NCBI GenBank assembly: GCA_036386455.1
Contig: DASVVS010000016.1
Span: forward strand, 1 to 6,063
DNA from: AC-37 sp036386455
GTDB taxonomy: Bacteria > Actinomycetota > Thermoleophilia > Solirubrobacterales > Thermoleophilaceae
Reading direction: 5' to 3'
Length of the DNA: 6,063 bases
The position numbers and the translations under genes are program-made. The notes below the pieces were generated by a model. It did no database searches. It was not told where the DNA came from and saw only the letters and a list, made by a program, of their open reading frames with translations. Of this stretch, positions 1 through 5,609 are shown one piece after another (the first letter of the stretch is position 1; every line of letters begins with the position of its first letter).

Positions 1-128
1 TACTTCCGGTACTCGGGCTGCGTCTTGTGGCGCAGGCACATCGAGAAGACCGAGCCGCGCCCGCTGCGGATCACCTTCTGGTGCACGCAGGTGTTGCAGA
101 GTCCCGCGGGCGGTAGGTTCACGCGCAT
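1..128 (-). CDS. Small cysteine-motif protein, C-terminal part beyond window
   Basis: Reading the minus strand from the ATG at 128-126 gives an open frame of 42 codons that runs off the left edge. The visible protein has C11-x-x-C14, then a basic RGSVF stretch (R24-F28) and a third Cys at C31, followed by a charged HKTQPEYRK segment. The Cys spacing suggests a small metal-binding or redox-active domain. I recall short uncharacterised actinobacterial proteins with the same layout (LCxTC, RRGSxFxxC, then a proline-rich end with a last Cys), but cannot name a function. An in-frame GTG at 122-120 is an alternative start that would avoid overlap with the divergent lipoprotein gene. Neither start has a clear Shine-Dalgarno sequence. 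Partial at the 3' end. Confidence 0.6.
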   Translation of the reverse strand, partial: MRVNLPPAGLCNTCVHQKVIRSGRGSVFSMCLRHKTQPEYRK

Positions 129-507
129 GAGTATCGCGCGCGTCATTCCACCGGCCCTCGTGGCCGCAGCGCTCTTCGCCGGCTGCGGCGGCGGCGGGGA
201 GAAGTCCGAGGCGGACCGAGCCGGCGACGTGGCCAAGGAGTACGTGGCCGCGCACGCGAACAAGGAGAGCGAGAAGTGCGCGGGCACGCTGGCCGACGGC
301 GTGGACCCGAAGCTCTGCGACGACCTCGGCCCGCTGGCCTCCCGGGTCAACCCGGAGCAGAAGGAGGCGAAGGTGACCGGCGACACCGCCACCGTGACCG
401 TGACCGGCGCCGGCAACAACACGCGCATCGACGTCAGCCTCGTGAAGGAGGACGGCGAGTGGCGGGTGAAGAGCTGGAAGGGCCGGGCGGTCCCGCCCAA
501 CAGCTAG
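127..507 (+). CDS. Small secreted lipoprotein, NTF2-like/DUF4878-type fold possible
   Basis: 126-aa protein. The N-terminus is a lipoprotein signal: short n-region with R5, hydrophobic stretch from about residue 6 to 19, and lipobox FAG-C20, followed by a Gly run (21-24) typical of a membrane-tethered linker. It should be lipidated on C20 and anchored outside the cytoplasmic membrane. The mature domain has an N-terminal helix (about 28-55), two cysteines (C51, C64) that could form a disulfide, and a C-terminal beta-rich part ending in a 'DGEWRVKSW' strand (109-117). That strand is common in small NTF2-like or DUF4878-type lipoproteins; the fold is inference and no ligand is known. The ATG at 127 is chosen because it yields the signal peptide directly and has GGTAGG at 112-117, 9 nt upstream. 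It appears unrelated to the lasso operon, which it faces tail to tail. Confidence 0.75.
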   Translation: MSIARVIPPALVAAALFAGCGGGGEKSEADRAGDVAKEYVAAHANKESEKCAGTLADGVDPKLCDDLGPLASRVNPEQKEAKVTGDTATVTVTGAGNNTRIDVSLVKEDGEWRVKSWKGRAVPPNS

Positions 508-530
508 GCGGCGCGGCGCGGGCGTCGAGC

Positions 531-568
531 GGCGCGGAGGGAATCGAGGGGCGCGGAGGGAATCGAGG
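531..568. repeat. Perfect 2 x 19-bp tandem repeat
   Basis: The unit GGCGCGGAGGGAATCGAGG occurs at 531-549 and again without a gap or mismatch at 550-568, followed by a partial third start (GGCG, 569-572). It lies 24 nt past the lipoprotein stop, in the convergent gap before the operon's last gene. It could be a slippage-type minisatellite or a protein-binding site; the sequence does not decide. Confidence 0.85.
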
Positions 569-589
569 GGCGGCGCTCCGCTCAGAGGT

Positions 590-610
590 CCCGCCCTCGT
601 CGACGGCGGG
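590..610 (+). terminator. Weak hairpin, possible terminator of lipoprotein gene
   Basis: CCCGCC (590-595) can pair with GGCGGG (605-610) around a 9-nt loop, followed by a T/G-rich stretch (611-620). A second GC-only hairpin, GGGGG (626-630) with CCCCC (634-638), follows. No proper U-tract is present, so this is a candidate only; high-GC actinobacteria often lack U-tracts. Confidence 0.25.
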
Positions 611-673
611 TGTGTTGGTTGGACCGGGGGCCGCCCCCACGCGCACCGTCCCACAGCCGCACCCCGGAGTCAA

Positions 674-689
674 TGCCCGCTTCGGGGCA
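674..689 (-). terminator. Weak hairpin, possible terminator of lasso operon
   Basis: TGCCC (674-678) pairs with GGGCA (685-689) around a six-base loop, about 50 nt past the stop of the operon's last gene. No U-tract follows on the minus strand. A short palindrome TGGGTCACCCA sits at 701-711 between this hairpin and the stop. Position in a convergent gap makes termination here plausible but unproven. Confidence 0.25.
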
Positions 690-737
690 GGTCGCTCAGG
701 TGGGTCACCCAGAGCCTCGACGTCGGCGCGCGTCTTT

Positions 738-1031
738 CTACGCGGCCGGGTCGCGCAACTCGATCACGTCACGCTCGTGCATCGCGGTGAGCAGCGCCAG
801 CAGGTCGGCCTCGATCGTCTCGGCCGGCGCGTCGTAGGCGGCGTCGAGCTCAGCCACGAGCTCGCCGAACGGCCGGGGCGAGCCGAGCCGCTCCCAGAGG
901 TCGCCGGCCACGTCGTTCAGCCCGAAGTAACGGCCCCGCTCGATGCTCATCATGAGGATCTCGCCGTCGACCTCGGAGGTGACGACCGAGGGGCTCCGGG
1001 CGACGACCGTGTCGGGCCTGATCTCAGGCAT
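738..1031 (-). CDS. Stand-alone PqqD-like RRE protein (lasso B1-type)
   Basis: 97-aa protein of the PqqD family, the RiPP recognition element that binds leader peptides as a winged-helix-like domain. Visible signature: an N-terminal beta segment (V15-M28), the motif 'RYFGLNDVAGDLWERL' (34-49), which is the PqqD hallmark, and a C-terminal helical part (54-88) ending in 'RDVIEL'. Length is normal for a discrete B1/PqqD protein. It has no catalytic residues; its role is to hold the precursor's leader for a partner enzyme. It is the last gene of the operon and its ATG lies inside the end of the upstream oxygenase gene (8-nt overlap), so it is probably translationally coupled; no separate Shine-Dalgarno sequence is visible. 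The B protein of this cluster already carries its own RRE. This copy may therefore serve another enzyme, perhaps the neighbouring oxygenase. That partner choice is inference. Confidence 0.88.
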   Translation of the reverse strand: MPEIRPDTVVARSPSVVTSEVDGEILMMSIERGRYFGLNDVAGDLWERLGSPRPFGELVAELDAAYDAPAETIEADLLALLTAMHERDVIELRDPAA

Positions 1032-2208
1032 CGGGACGGGCCGGGCTGACGTCGAAGGCGACGCAGAGCCGGGTGTCGCCGCGACCGGTTGGCCAGGTGC
1101 GGTGACCGTAGTGGGAGGGAAAGAGCAGCAGGCGGCCCGGGCGCGGTCTAACCCGCCAGCGCGGCCAGGCCCGCGGCTCGGCGTCGCTCCCGAACGGCAG
1201 CGGGCCGAACTCGATGGCGCCGGCGCGCGCGCCGGCCGTGGCGGGGACGGAGGCGTAGTACACGCCGCTCAGCCAACCGCCCGGGTGGTTGTGCCAGTCC
1301 TCGTGGCCGTCGCGGCGCACGGCCACGGCCCAGCTCGCGAGCATCGCCGCCGCGGGGCGGGTGGCGACCATCGGATGGTCGCCGCCGTCGTCGCGGTCCG
1401 CGGCGTAGGCGTCGACGGCCGCCCTGATACGGCCGTGCAGCTCACGCGCAACGGGCCCGCCCTCGATGTGGAGCTGGTCGATGCGGCTGCCGGCGCCGGC
1501 GGTCGACTTCGTCGCGGGCAGGTCGATCAGGGCCGGATGGGCGAGCAGCTCGGTGCTCAGCGGGGCCGCGAGGTCGCCCCAGTCGTCGGCGCACGCGTAC
1601 CAGCGCGACGGGTCCACCATCTCCCCGACCTCGGCCCGCTCGGCCTCGCTGCCGGCGGCGTGCGCCATCGCGGACGGAAGGTACGGGTTCCACTCCGCGC
1701 GGGCACGGATGCCCGCGCACACCTCCCACAGCCGCCGCCGCTCGCCGCGCGCGAGCAGGATCCGAGCGGCCACGCCCAGGGGCTTGAAGTCCGCCGGGGC
1801 CGCCTCGACCCCCCGCAGCGCTGCCCCCAGGGCGTCACGCTCTTGCCCGAGGCGAAGGAGCGCACCGGCCAGGTGACCGAGCGCCGCCGTCGACCCGGCG
1901 GCGCCCGCCCGGCGCAGGGACGTCAGAGCTAGCTGGTCCTCGCCCGCCAGCAGCGCCGCACGGCCGAGGTCGACCAGGAGCTCCGGCGGAGCCTCCGCCT
2001 GGCGGCCGAGCGGCTCGAGCACGGCGATGAGCTCCTCCAGCCGGCCGAGCTGGAACAGCGCTGCGGCGAGTCGCCGGCGCGACTCGAGGTGCTCGGGCGC
2101 CGCCTCCACCGCTGCTCGCAGGAGCGGCAGGGCCTTCGTGTGCGAGGGCGTGCGCGGGGCCGGCTCGACCCAGCGCAGCGACGCGGCCGGAGGCGCGGAG
2201 CTCGGCAT
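1024..2208 (-). CDS. TPR-repeat protein with C-terminal 2OG-Fe(II) oxygenase domain
   Basis: 394 aa. Residues about 25-190 are Ala/Leu-rich helical repeats of TPR type (for example 'ALPLLRAAVEAAPEHLESRRRLA' near 26-48). Residues about 245-390 match the putative 2OG-Fe(II) oxygenase family linked to TPRs (PF13759-like): 'WHNHPGGWLSGVYYASVP' (305-322), 'GRLLLFPSHYGHRTWP' (358-373) and 'TRLCVAFDV' (379-387). Likely iron ligands are H306 and H369, with R380 as the 2-oxoglutarate salt-bridge residue. The usual acidic HxD/E ligand position holds H308 instead. The gene begins 3 nt after the synthetase stop and overlaps the RRE gene by 8 nt, so it belongs to the lasso operon. The inferred role is hydroxylation or other oxidation of the precursor or the finished lasso, with the TPRs as a docking surface. 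The domain assignment is firm; substrate and activity are not. Confidence 0.82.
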   Translation of the reverse strand: MPSSAPPAASLRWVEPAPRTPSHTKALPLLRAAVEAAPEHLESRRRLAAALFQLGRLEELIAVLEPLGRQAEAPPELLVDLGRAALLAGEDQLALTSLRRAGAAGSTAALGHLAGALLRLGQERDALGAALRGVEAAPADFKPLGVAARILLARGERRRLWEVCAGIRARAEWNPYLPSAMAHAAGSEAERAEVGEMVDPSRWYACADDWGDLAAPLSTELLAHPALIDLPATKSTAGAGSRIDQLHIEGGPVARELHGRIRAAVDAYAADRDDGGDHPMVATRPAAAMLASWAVAVRRDGHEDWHNHPGGWLSGVYYASVPATAGARAGAIEFGPLPFGSDAEPRAWPRWRVRPRPGRLLLFPSHYGHRTWPTGRGDTRLCVAFDVSPARPDA

Positions 2209-2211
2209 GGC

Positions 2212-3966
2212 CTAGGCCACCAGCTCCGGACCCGCGGCCACTCGCGGCGCCGCCGCCCGCGGCCGGGCCCAGTGGCGCAGCCACACCTCGAGCGCCACCG
2301 CCGCCAGGAAGATCTTGTCGTCGTGCGTTTGTCCGACACTGGCCCGCCTGACGACGCGGTGCCACTCGTCCGCCTCGACGATTCCGTGCTCGGCGATGGC
2401 CGGATCCTCGGTCAGATACGGCACCCAGTCCCTGGATCGCCGCAGACCTTCGACCAGCGCCGGGTTCCCGTTCGCCTTGCCGGTGCGCGTGCGCACGTCC
2501 TCAGGCAGGACGCCCCGCAGCGCGCGCCGCTGGAGGTAGCGGTCCTGGTCCGGGCGCAGCTTCTGCTCCCAGGGGATCGCCGCCATGAACTCCACGAGCG
2601 GGAGGTACAGCAGGGGGCGACGGACCTCGAACGCCATCCGCCGGCTGGGAGCAGAGCCCGTCGCGAGCGAGAGCACCCACAGGTCGTGGGCGAGGCCCTG
2701 CCGCCCCGGCTCACGCGCCCGTGGCGCGACCTCCCGGTGCACCCGGCGCCGCAGGTCCCACTCGCGGTCGTACTCGGGCTTGACCCACGGCGGCAGCGGC
2801 CGGGCCAGGTCGATGCCGGTGAGGCGCTGTCCGCGCATGTGACGGAGCGCCGGCTCGGCCAGGCCGCGCAGCAGCCAGAACGCATGCGAGCGCCCGTTCG
2901 TGGTTCCCCTGCGCCAGGCGGCGGCCGACCGGATCGCCGCGAGCGGCCGCCCGGAGAAGAGCGGGTCGGCCAGGTGGAAGGGGATCGCGCCCGGCGACGC
3001 GCACAGCACCGCGTCGCCGGCGTGGCCGGTCATCAGCACCCGCACCCCGTGGGCGCCGGCGATCTCGTTCTGCACCCCCAGCCGCGCCTCCTCGATCACG
3101 GCCTGGGTCGGCTCGGCGGGCACGCCGCGCGGCAGCTCGGTGAACGGGAGCATCGACTCGAGCTCGATCGTGTGCCAAGGAAGCTCGTAGCGCTCGACGA
3201 CGGACTTCATCCAGGCGCTCTCGTCCGACTCGGGCCAGGCGCTGGTGAGCACCGACAGCGCGGCGAGGTCGCGATCGCCGGCGGCGGCGGCCACGCACGC
3301 GATCGTCGACGAGTCGAGGCCCCCCGAGAGCGAGATCCAGGTCGGGCGCTCCGGATCCAGCGAGCCCTCGACCGCGGCCCCGAGGAGCGCCCGGAGGTGC
3401 TCCTCGTACTCGCCGTCCGAGCCGTGGCGGAGCCGCTCGACGTCGCTCAGGCTCCAGGCCTGCCGCTCGCGGAGCCGCCCGGCCGACCACACGAGACTCT
3501 TGCCCGGGAGCAGGCGCTGGACCGCCGCGAAGGGGGTGCGTGCGCCCGTGATGAAGCCGAACGCGAGAAAGTCCGCGATGTACTCGCGGTCCAGCTCGTC
3601 CCCGGCGGCCGCGAGGTCGGCGAGGTCCGTCGCGAAGCGGACGCGGCCGCCGCGGCTCGAATGGAAGAGCGTGGCGAGCCCCAGCGCGTCGTGAGTCAGG
3701 AGGGCGGTCCCCGCTCCCCGGTCCACGACGGCCGCCGCGTACTCGCCGTGCACGTGAGCCGAGAGCCGGTCGCCCCAACGGCGGTAGGCGTGCGCGACCA
3801 GTTCCGCTTCGCTCGCCCCCGGTGGGGCGCCGAGCCGGTGGCCGAGCTCGGCGCGACCGGCCACGAACCCGCTGACGACGACCTCGCATCCGAGGTGCGT
3901 CTCGGGCACGGCATCGCCGGCGATGCGGGCGCCGTCGACGGTCAGGGTCCCGTGGAAGTCGCTCAT
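2212..3966 (-). CDS. Asparagine-synthetase-like lasso peptide macrolactam synthetase (C protein)
   Basis: 584 aa. Homologous to asparagine synthase B. In lasso pathways this enzyme (McjC type) uses ATP to adenylate a core Asp/Glu side chain, which the new N-terminal amine attacks to close the ring around the tail. The N-terminal part (about 1-170) is a glutaminase-like fold but has Ser at position 2 instead of the catalytic Cys, so it should not hydrolyse glutamine. The synthetase domain has the PP-loop SLSGGLDSST (212-221), 'TGHAGD' (313-318) in place of the usual TGxGGDE-like segment, and 'EVRRPLLYLPLVEF' (447-460). The ATG at 3966 overlaps the B stop as ATGA, so the genes are translationally coupled. 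A longer in-frame start at 4059 would add 31 Arg-rich residues lying inside B and is rejected. Next to the precursor and B genes this is almost certainly the macrolactam synthetase. Confidence 0.92.
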   Translation of the reverse strand: MSDFHGTLTVDGARIAGDAVPETHLGCEVVVSGFVAGRAELGHRLGAPPGASEAELVAHAYRRWGDRLSAHVHGEYAAAVVDRGAGTALLTHDALGLATLFHSSRGGRVRFATDLADLAAAGDELDREYIADFLAFGFITGARTPFAAVQRLLPGKSLVWSAGRLRERQAWSLSDVERLRHGSDGEYEEHLRALLGAAVEGSLDPERPTWISLSGGLDSSTIACVAAAAGDRDLAALSVLTSAWPESDESAWMKSVVERYELPWHTIELESMLPFTELPRGVPAEPTQAVIEEARLGVQNEIAGAHGVRVLMTGHAGDAVLCASPGAIPFHLADPLFSGRPLAAIRSAAAWRRGTTNGRSHAFWLLRGLAEPALRHMRGQRLTGIDLARPLPPWVKPEYDREWDLRRRVHREVAPRAREPGRQGLAHDLWVLSLATGSAPSRRMAFEVRRPLLYLPLVEFMAAIPWEQKLRPDQDRYLQRRALRGVLPEDVRTRTGKANGNPALVEGLRRSRDWVPYLTEDPAIAEHGIVEADEWHRVVRRASVGQTHDDKIFLAAVALEVWLRHWARPRAAAPRVAAGPELVA

Positions 3967-4670
3967 CCGGGGCCGGCGGCCGGGAGCCCCATCCGCGCGA
4001 TGGGCGTGAACTCCGGCGCGCGCTCGTCGAGTCGCGGGGCGCCTTCGCATTCGACCCACGCATGCGCCGCGAAGGCATGCCGGCGAACGCCTATCACGTG
4101 CTCGGCGGGGTGACCGGCGGAGCGCAGAAACCGGTAGAGCGAAAGCGATCGCAGCAGACAGTCACCCGGCGCACGGCCCGAGACGAACAGGTTCTCCGCG
4201 CGCGTGAAAGCCGCGAGCGAGCGCTGGAGCGGGGCCGACGCCCGGCCCAGCTCGACCCGGGCGTAATCCTCGTAGGTCGTGCGGAAGCCGTGGCGGTGGA
4301 GGGCACGTCGCGTGGCAAGGAGGCAGGCGAGCGCCCGCCGGGTGGCGGGGCCGCCGCGGGGCGGCCGCGGAGCGGGGCGATCGTCCTGCGCAACCGGCGC
4401 CGAGCCGGCCTGCACGAGCAGGCCCTGGTCTTCGCAGCGGCGCGCGAAGTCGGCGAGGTCCGATCGCCAGCGCTCCTCACTGACGTCGAACTCCCGCGTC
4501 AGCGCGTCGTACGACGCGGCCGCGTCACGCTCACCGATCAGTACCGGCCACAGCGCGCTGGCCGCGTCGTCGAGGATGCGGTACGACTCCGTGGCGAGGT
4601 CCAGGACGACGCGCAGACCCTCGACTTCGACGTGACGGACGGACGGGGCGACCGCGTGCGTGGCCTGCAT
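3963..4670 (-). CDS. Lasso peptide B protein: RRE fused to transglutaminase-like leader peptidase
   Basis: 235 aa, two modules. Residues about 10-88 form a PqqD-like RRE ('GLRVVLDLATESYRILDDAASALW', 18-41, then a helical part ending 'EDQGLLV'). After a Pro/Arg-rich linker (about 89-110), residues 111-235 are a transglutaminase-like cysteine protease. Its triad is C171 ('GDCLLRSLSLYRFL'), H203 ('AHAWVE') and D215. The spacings of 32 and 12 residues equal those I recall for McjB (C150, H182, D194). The enzyme removes the leader in an ATP-dependent partnership with the C protein. It starts 31 nt after the precursor stop, with a G-rich GGGCGGGG upstream of the ATG, and ends in a 4-nt overlap with C. 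Fused B proteins are typical of proteobacterial lasso systems; actinobacteria usually split B1 and B2. Finding a fused B plus a separate RRE gene is therefore unusual. Confidence 0.92.
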   Translation of the reverse strand: MQATHAVAPSVRHVEVEGLRVVLDLATESYRILDDAASALWPVLIGERDAAASYDALTREFDVSEERWRSDLADFARRCEDQGLLVQAGSAPVAQDDRPAPRPPRGGPATRRALACLLATRRALHRHGFRTTYEDYARVELGRASAPLQRSLAAFTRAENLFVSGRAPGDCLLRSLSLYRFLRSAGHPAEHVIGVRRHAFAAHAWVECEGAPRLDERAPEFTPIARMGLPAAGPG

Positions 4671-4701
4671 TCGATGCCCCGCCCGTGACGTCCGGGTCCA
4701 G

Positions 4702-4890
4702 CTAGTTCTTGTACGTCACGTCCATGCCCACGTTGGGGCTGTCGTTGAGGTTCCCACCGACGGCTTCGGTGAGATCCAGGACATCGCCCACGTCGACGAT
4801 GTCCGGCGTGCGCCAGGCGCGCTTCGGCCTGTCGACGGCCTCGGGCGAGTGCGGCGCCTGCTGCTGGTCATCCTGAAGGTCGCGGCTCAT
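4702..4890 (-). CDS. Lasso peptide precursor (A), 42-aa leader plus 20-aa core
   Basis: 62-aa ribosomal peptide precursor. The leader contains W26-x-x-P29-x-I31-x-x-x-G35-x5-T41, matching the lasso leader pattern YxxPxLxxxGxxxxxTx with Trp for Tyr and Ile for Leu. The conserved Thr at -2 puts cleavage after E42. The core then starts with A43, and its eighth residue is D50, exactly right for an 8-residue macrolactam ring; D57 (core 15) is too far away to be the ring acceptor. Residues 1-25 are hydrophilic, Gln/Asp-rich and show no motif. The ATG at 4890 is chosen because GAGGGGG lies 6 nt upstream; the same frame stays open to 4971, but that would read through the ribosome site and promoter region. 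It is the first gene of the operon, immediately ahead of B and C, which makes the assignment strong. I do not recognise the core as a named lasso peptide. Confidence 0.9.
   Translation of the reverse strand: MSRDLQDDQQQAPHSPEAVDRPKRAWRTPDIVDVGDVLDLTEAVGGNLNDSPNVGMDVTYKN
4705..4764 (-). other. Predicted lasso core peptide
   Basis: Encodes AVGGNLNDSPNVGMDVTYKN. Predicted isopeptide bond: Ala1 alpha-amine to Asp8 side chain. Tail: Ser9 to Asn20, with Met14, Tyr18 and Lys19 as the larger residues that might act as steric plugs. There is no Cys, so no disulfide (class II lasso). Four Asn, two Asp and one Pro are possible hydroxylation sites. Calculated from composition, the cyclised unmodified monoisotopic mass is about 2045.95 Da. 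Confidence 0.8.
4768..4815 (-). other. Leader recognition element (RRE-binding motif)
   Basis: Encodes leader residues 26-41, WRTPDIVDVGDVLDLT. Trp, Pro and Ile at 26/29/31 fit the YxxPxL docking strip that B1-type RREs bind. Gly35 and Thr41 fit the conserved distal positions, with Thr two residues before the core. Confidence 0.75.
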
Positions 4891-4896
4891 GCGGGT

Positions 4897-4903
4897 CCCC
4901 CTC
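4897..4903 (-). promoter_or_regulatory. Ribosome binding site of lasso precursor
   Basis: On the minus strand GAGGGGG lies 6 nt before the ATG at 4890. It is the strongest Shine-Dalgarno-like sequence in the operon, which suits a precursor needed in excess, and it decides the start of the precursor. Confidence 0.65.
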
Positions 4904-4921
4904 GTTGGGTCAAGTTGGCGC

Positions 4922-4950
4922 ACTCTACCATCGAGCACCCCCTCACGGAA
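4922..4950 (-). promoter_or_regulatory. Possible promoter of lasso operon in divergent gap
   Basis: The 68-nt gap between the precursor ATG (4890) and the divergent oxygenase start (4959) must hold the operon promoter. On the minus strand TAGAGT (4927-4922) could be a -10 box and TTCCGT (4950-4945), 17 nt upstream, a poor -35 box. This would give a leader of about 25 nt ahead of the RBS and ATG. The match is partial, so confidence is low. Confidence 0.28.
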
Positions 4951-4958
4951 AAACGCTC

Positions 4959-5606
4959 TTGACCACTCCAAGGACCCGATCAGACGCAGCGGCCACCGCC
5001 CTCGCCCGCTGCCCCCACATCGTGTTCGAGAACGTCCTCGGGCCCGAGCGGGCGGCCGCCCTGCTGGACCACGCGGAAGCGCACGCGGCGGACTTCACGG
5101 CCGGCCGGGCCTACAACCGGGTGACCGGCGAGGCGCAGGTGGATCCGAGCCGCCGCGACTGCCTCGTGCTCGGCGACATGGGGCCGTTCGGCGCGCCGCT
5201 GAAGGAACGCTTCGGCGAGCTTGCCCGCACCGCCGTGGCCGAGCTGAGGATCGGTGAGGCGGACCTGGAGCCGGTCGAGCTCGAGATCACCTCCTACGGC
5301 GACGGGGGCCATATCCACACGCACATCGACACGCGCGAGAGCCGCGAGGCGGTTCGCGTGCTCTCGTGCGTCTACTACTTCAGCGACACCCCGCGCCGCT
5401 TCGACGGCGGCGAGCTGCGGCTGTACGGATTCCCGTCGCGCTCGGGCGAGCTCGAGGCGGTGGTCGACGTCCCACCCGCGACCGACACGCTGGTTGCGTT
5501 CCCGAGCTGGATGCGGCACGAGGTGCTGCCCGTCCGGCTCGGCGACGGGCACGGCTTCCGCGCGCGTCGCTTCACCGTCAACTGCTGGCTGCACCGCGGG
5601 GCGTGA
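4959..5606 (+). CDS. 2OG-Fe(II) oxygenase, prolyl-4-hydroxylase-like; candidate lasso hydroxylase
   Basis: 215 aa. A double-stranded beta-helix dioxygenase that uses Fe(II), O2 and 2-oxoglutarate. Facial triad: H122-x-D124 ('HTHIDTRE') and H187 ('FPSWMRHEVLP'). R204 in 'RARRFTVNCWL' probably binds 2-oxoglutarate. Other family marks are 'VLSCVYYFSDTP' (134-145) and 'FDGGELRLYG' (148-157). The N-terminus 'HIVFENVLGPERAAALLDHAE' (20-40) is typical of prolyl-4-hydroxylase-like and peptide hydroxylases (PF13640-like). The TTG at 4959 is chosen since an upstream in-frame TTG at 4905 would run through the divergent promoter region; a GTG at 5022 is also possible. It is divergent from the precursor and shares its control region, so a role in modifying the lasso peptide is likely. 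The canucin pathway, as I recall, has an iron/2OG hydroxylase (CanE) acting on an Asp. Asp, Asn or Pro10 of this core are candidate sites; this is inference. Confidence 0.85.
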   Translation: MTTPRTRSDAAATALARCPHIVFENVLGPERAAALLDHAEAHAADFTAGRAYNRVTGEAQVDPSRRDCLVLGDMGPFGAPLKERFGELARTAVAELRIGEADLEPVELEITSYGDGGHIHTHIDTRESREAVRVLSCVYYFSDTPRRFDGGELRLYGFPSRSGELEAVVDVPPATDTLVAFPSWMRHEVLPVRLGDGHGFRARRFTVNCWLHRGA

Positions 5607-5609
5607 CCG

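Noticed and set aside
25..126. N-terminal extension of the lipoprotein gene from 25
   Set aside because: The extra 34 residues would precede and bury the signal peptide, and this strand is opposite the CxxC small protein.
943..1932. Plus-strand open frame of 329 codons
   Set aside because: Antisense shadow of the TPR-oxygenase gene; low-complexity Arg/Gly/Ala-rich translation with no start signal or domain.
2711..4078. Second minus-strand frame of 455 codons across the synthetase
   Set aside because: Shifted frame of the same GC-rich gene. The translation is Arg/Pro/Gly-rich with no motif, while the other minus frame contains SGGLDSS and the rest of the Asn-synthetase fold.
2089..4113. Long plus-strand open frame (674 codons) opposite the synthetase gene
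   Set aside because: It is an antisense shadow of the C and neighbouring genes. Its product is Arg/Gly/Pro/Ala-rich with no domain, while the minus strand encodes a recognisable synthetase with intact motifs.
4753..4764. Double-glycine (VGG) cleavage site as an alternative to lasso processing
   Set aside because: No C39 peptidase or bacteriocin exporter is present, and cutting after GG or before G45 leaves Asp too close to the N-terminus for a lasso ring. The T-E/A site gives exactly an 8-residue ring.
4891..4971. N-terminal extension of the lasso precursor up to 4971
   Set aside because: It would include the GAGGGGG ribosome site and the promoter gap in the coding sequence and adds 27 residues unlike lasso leaders.
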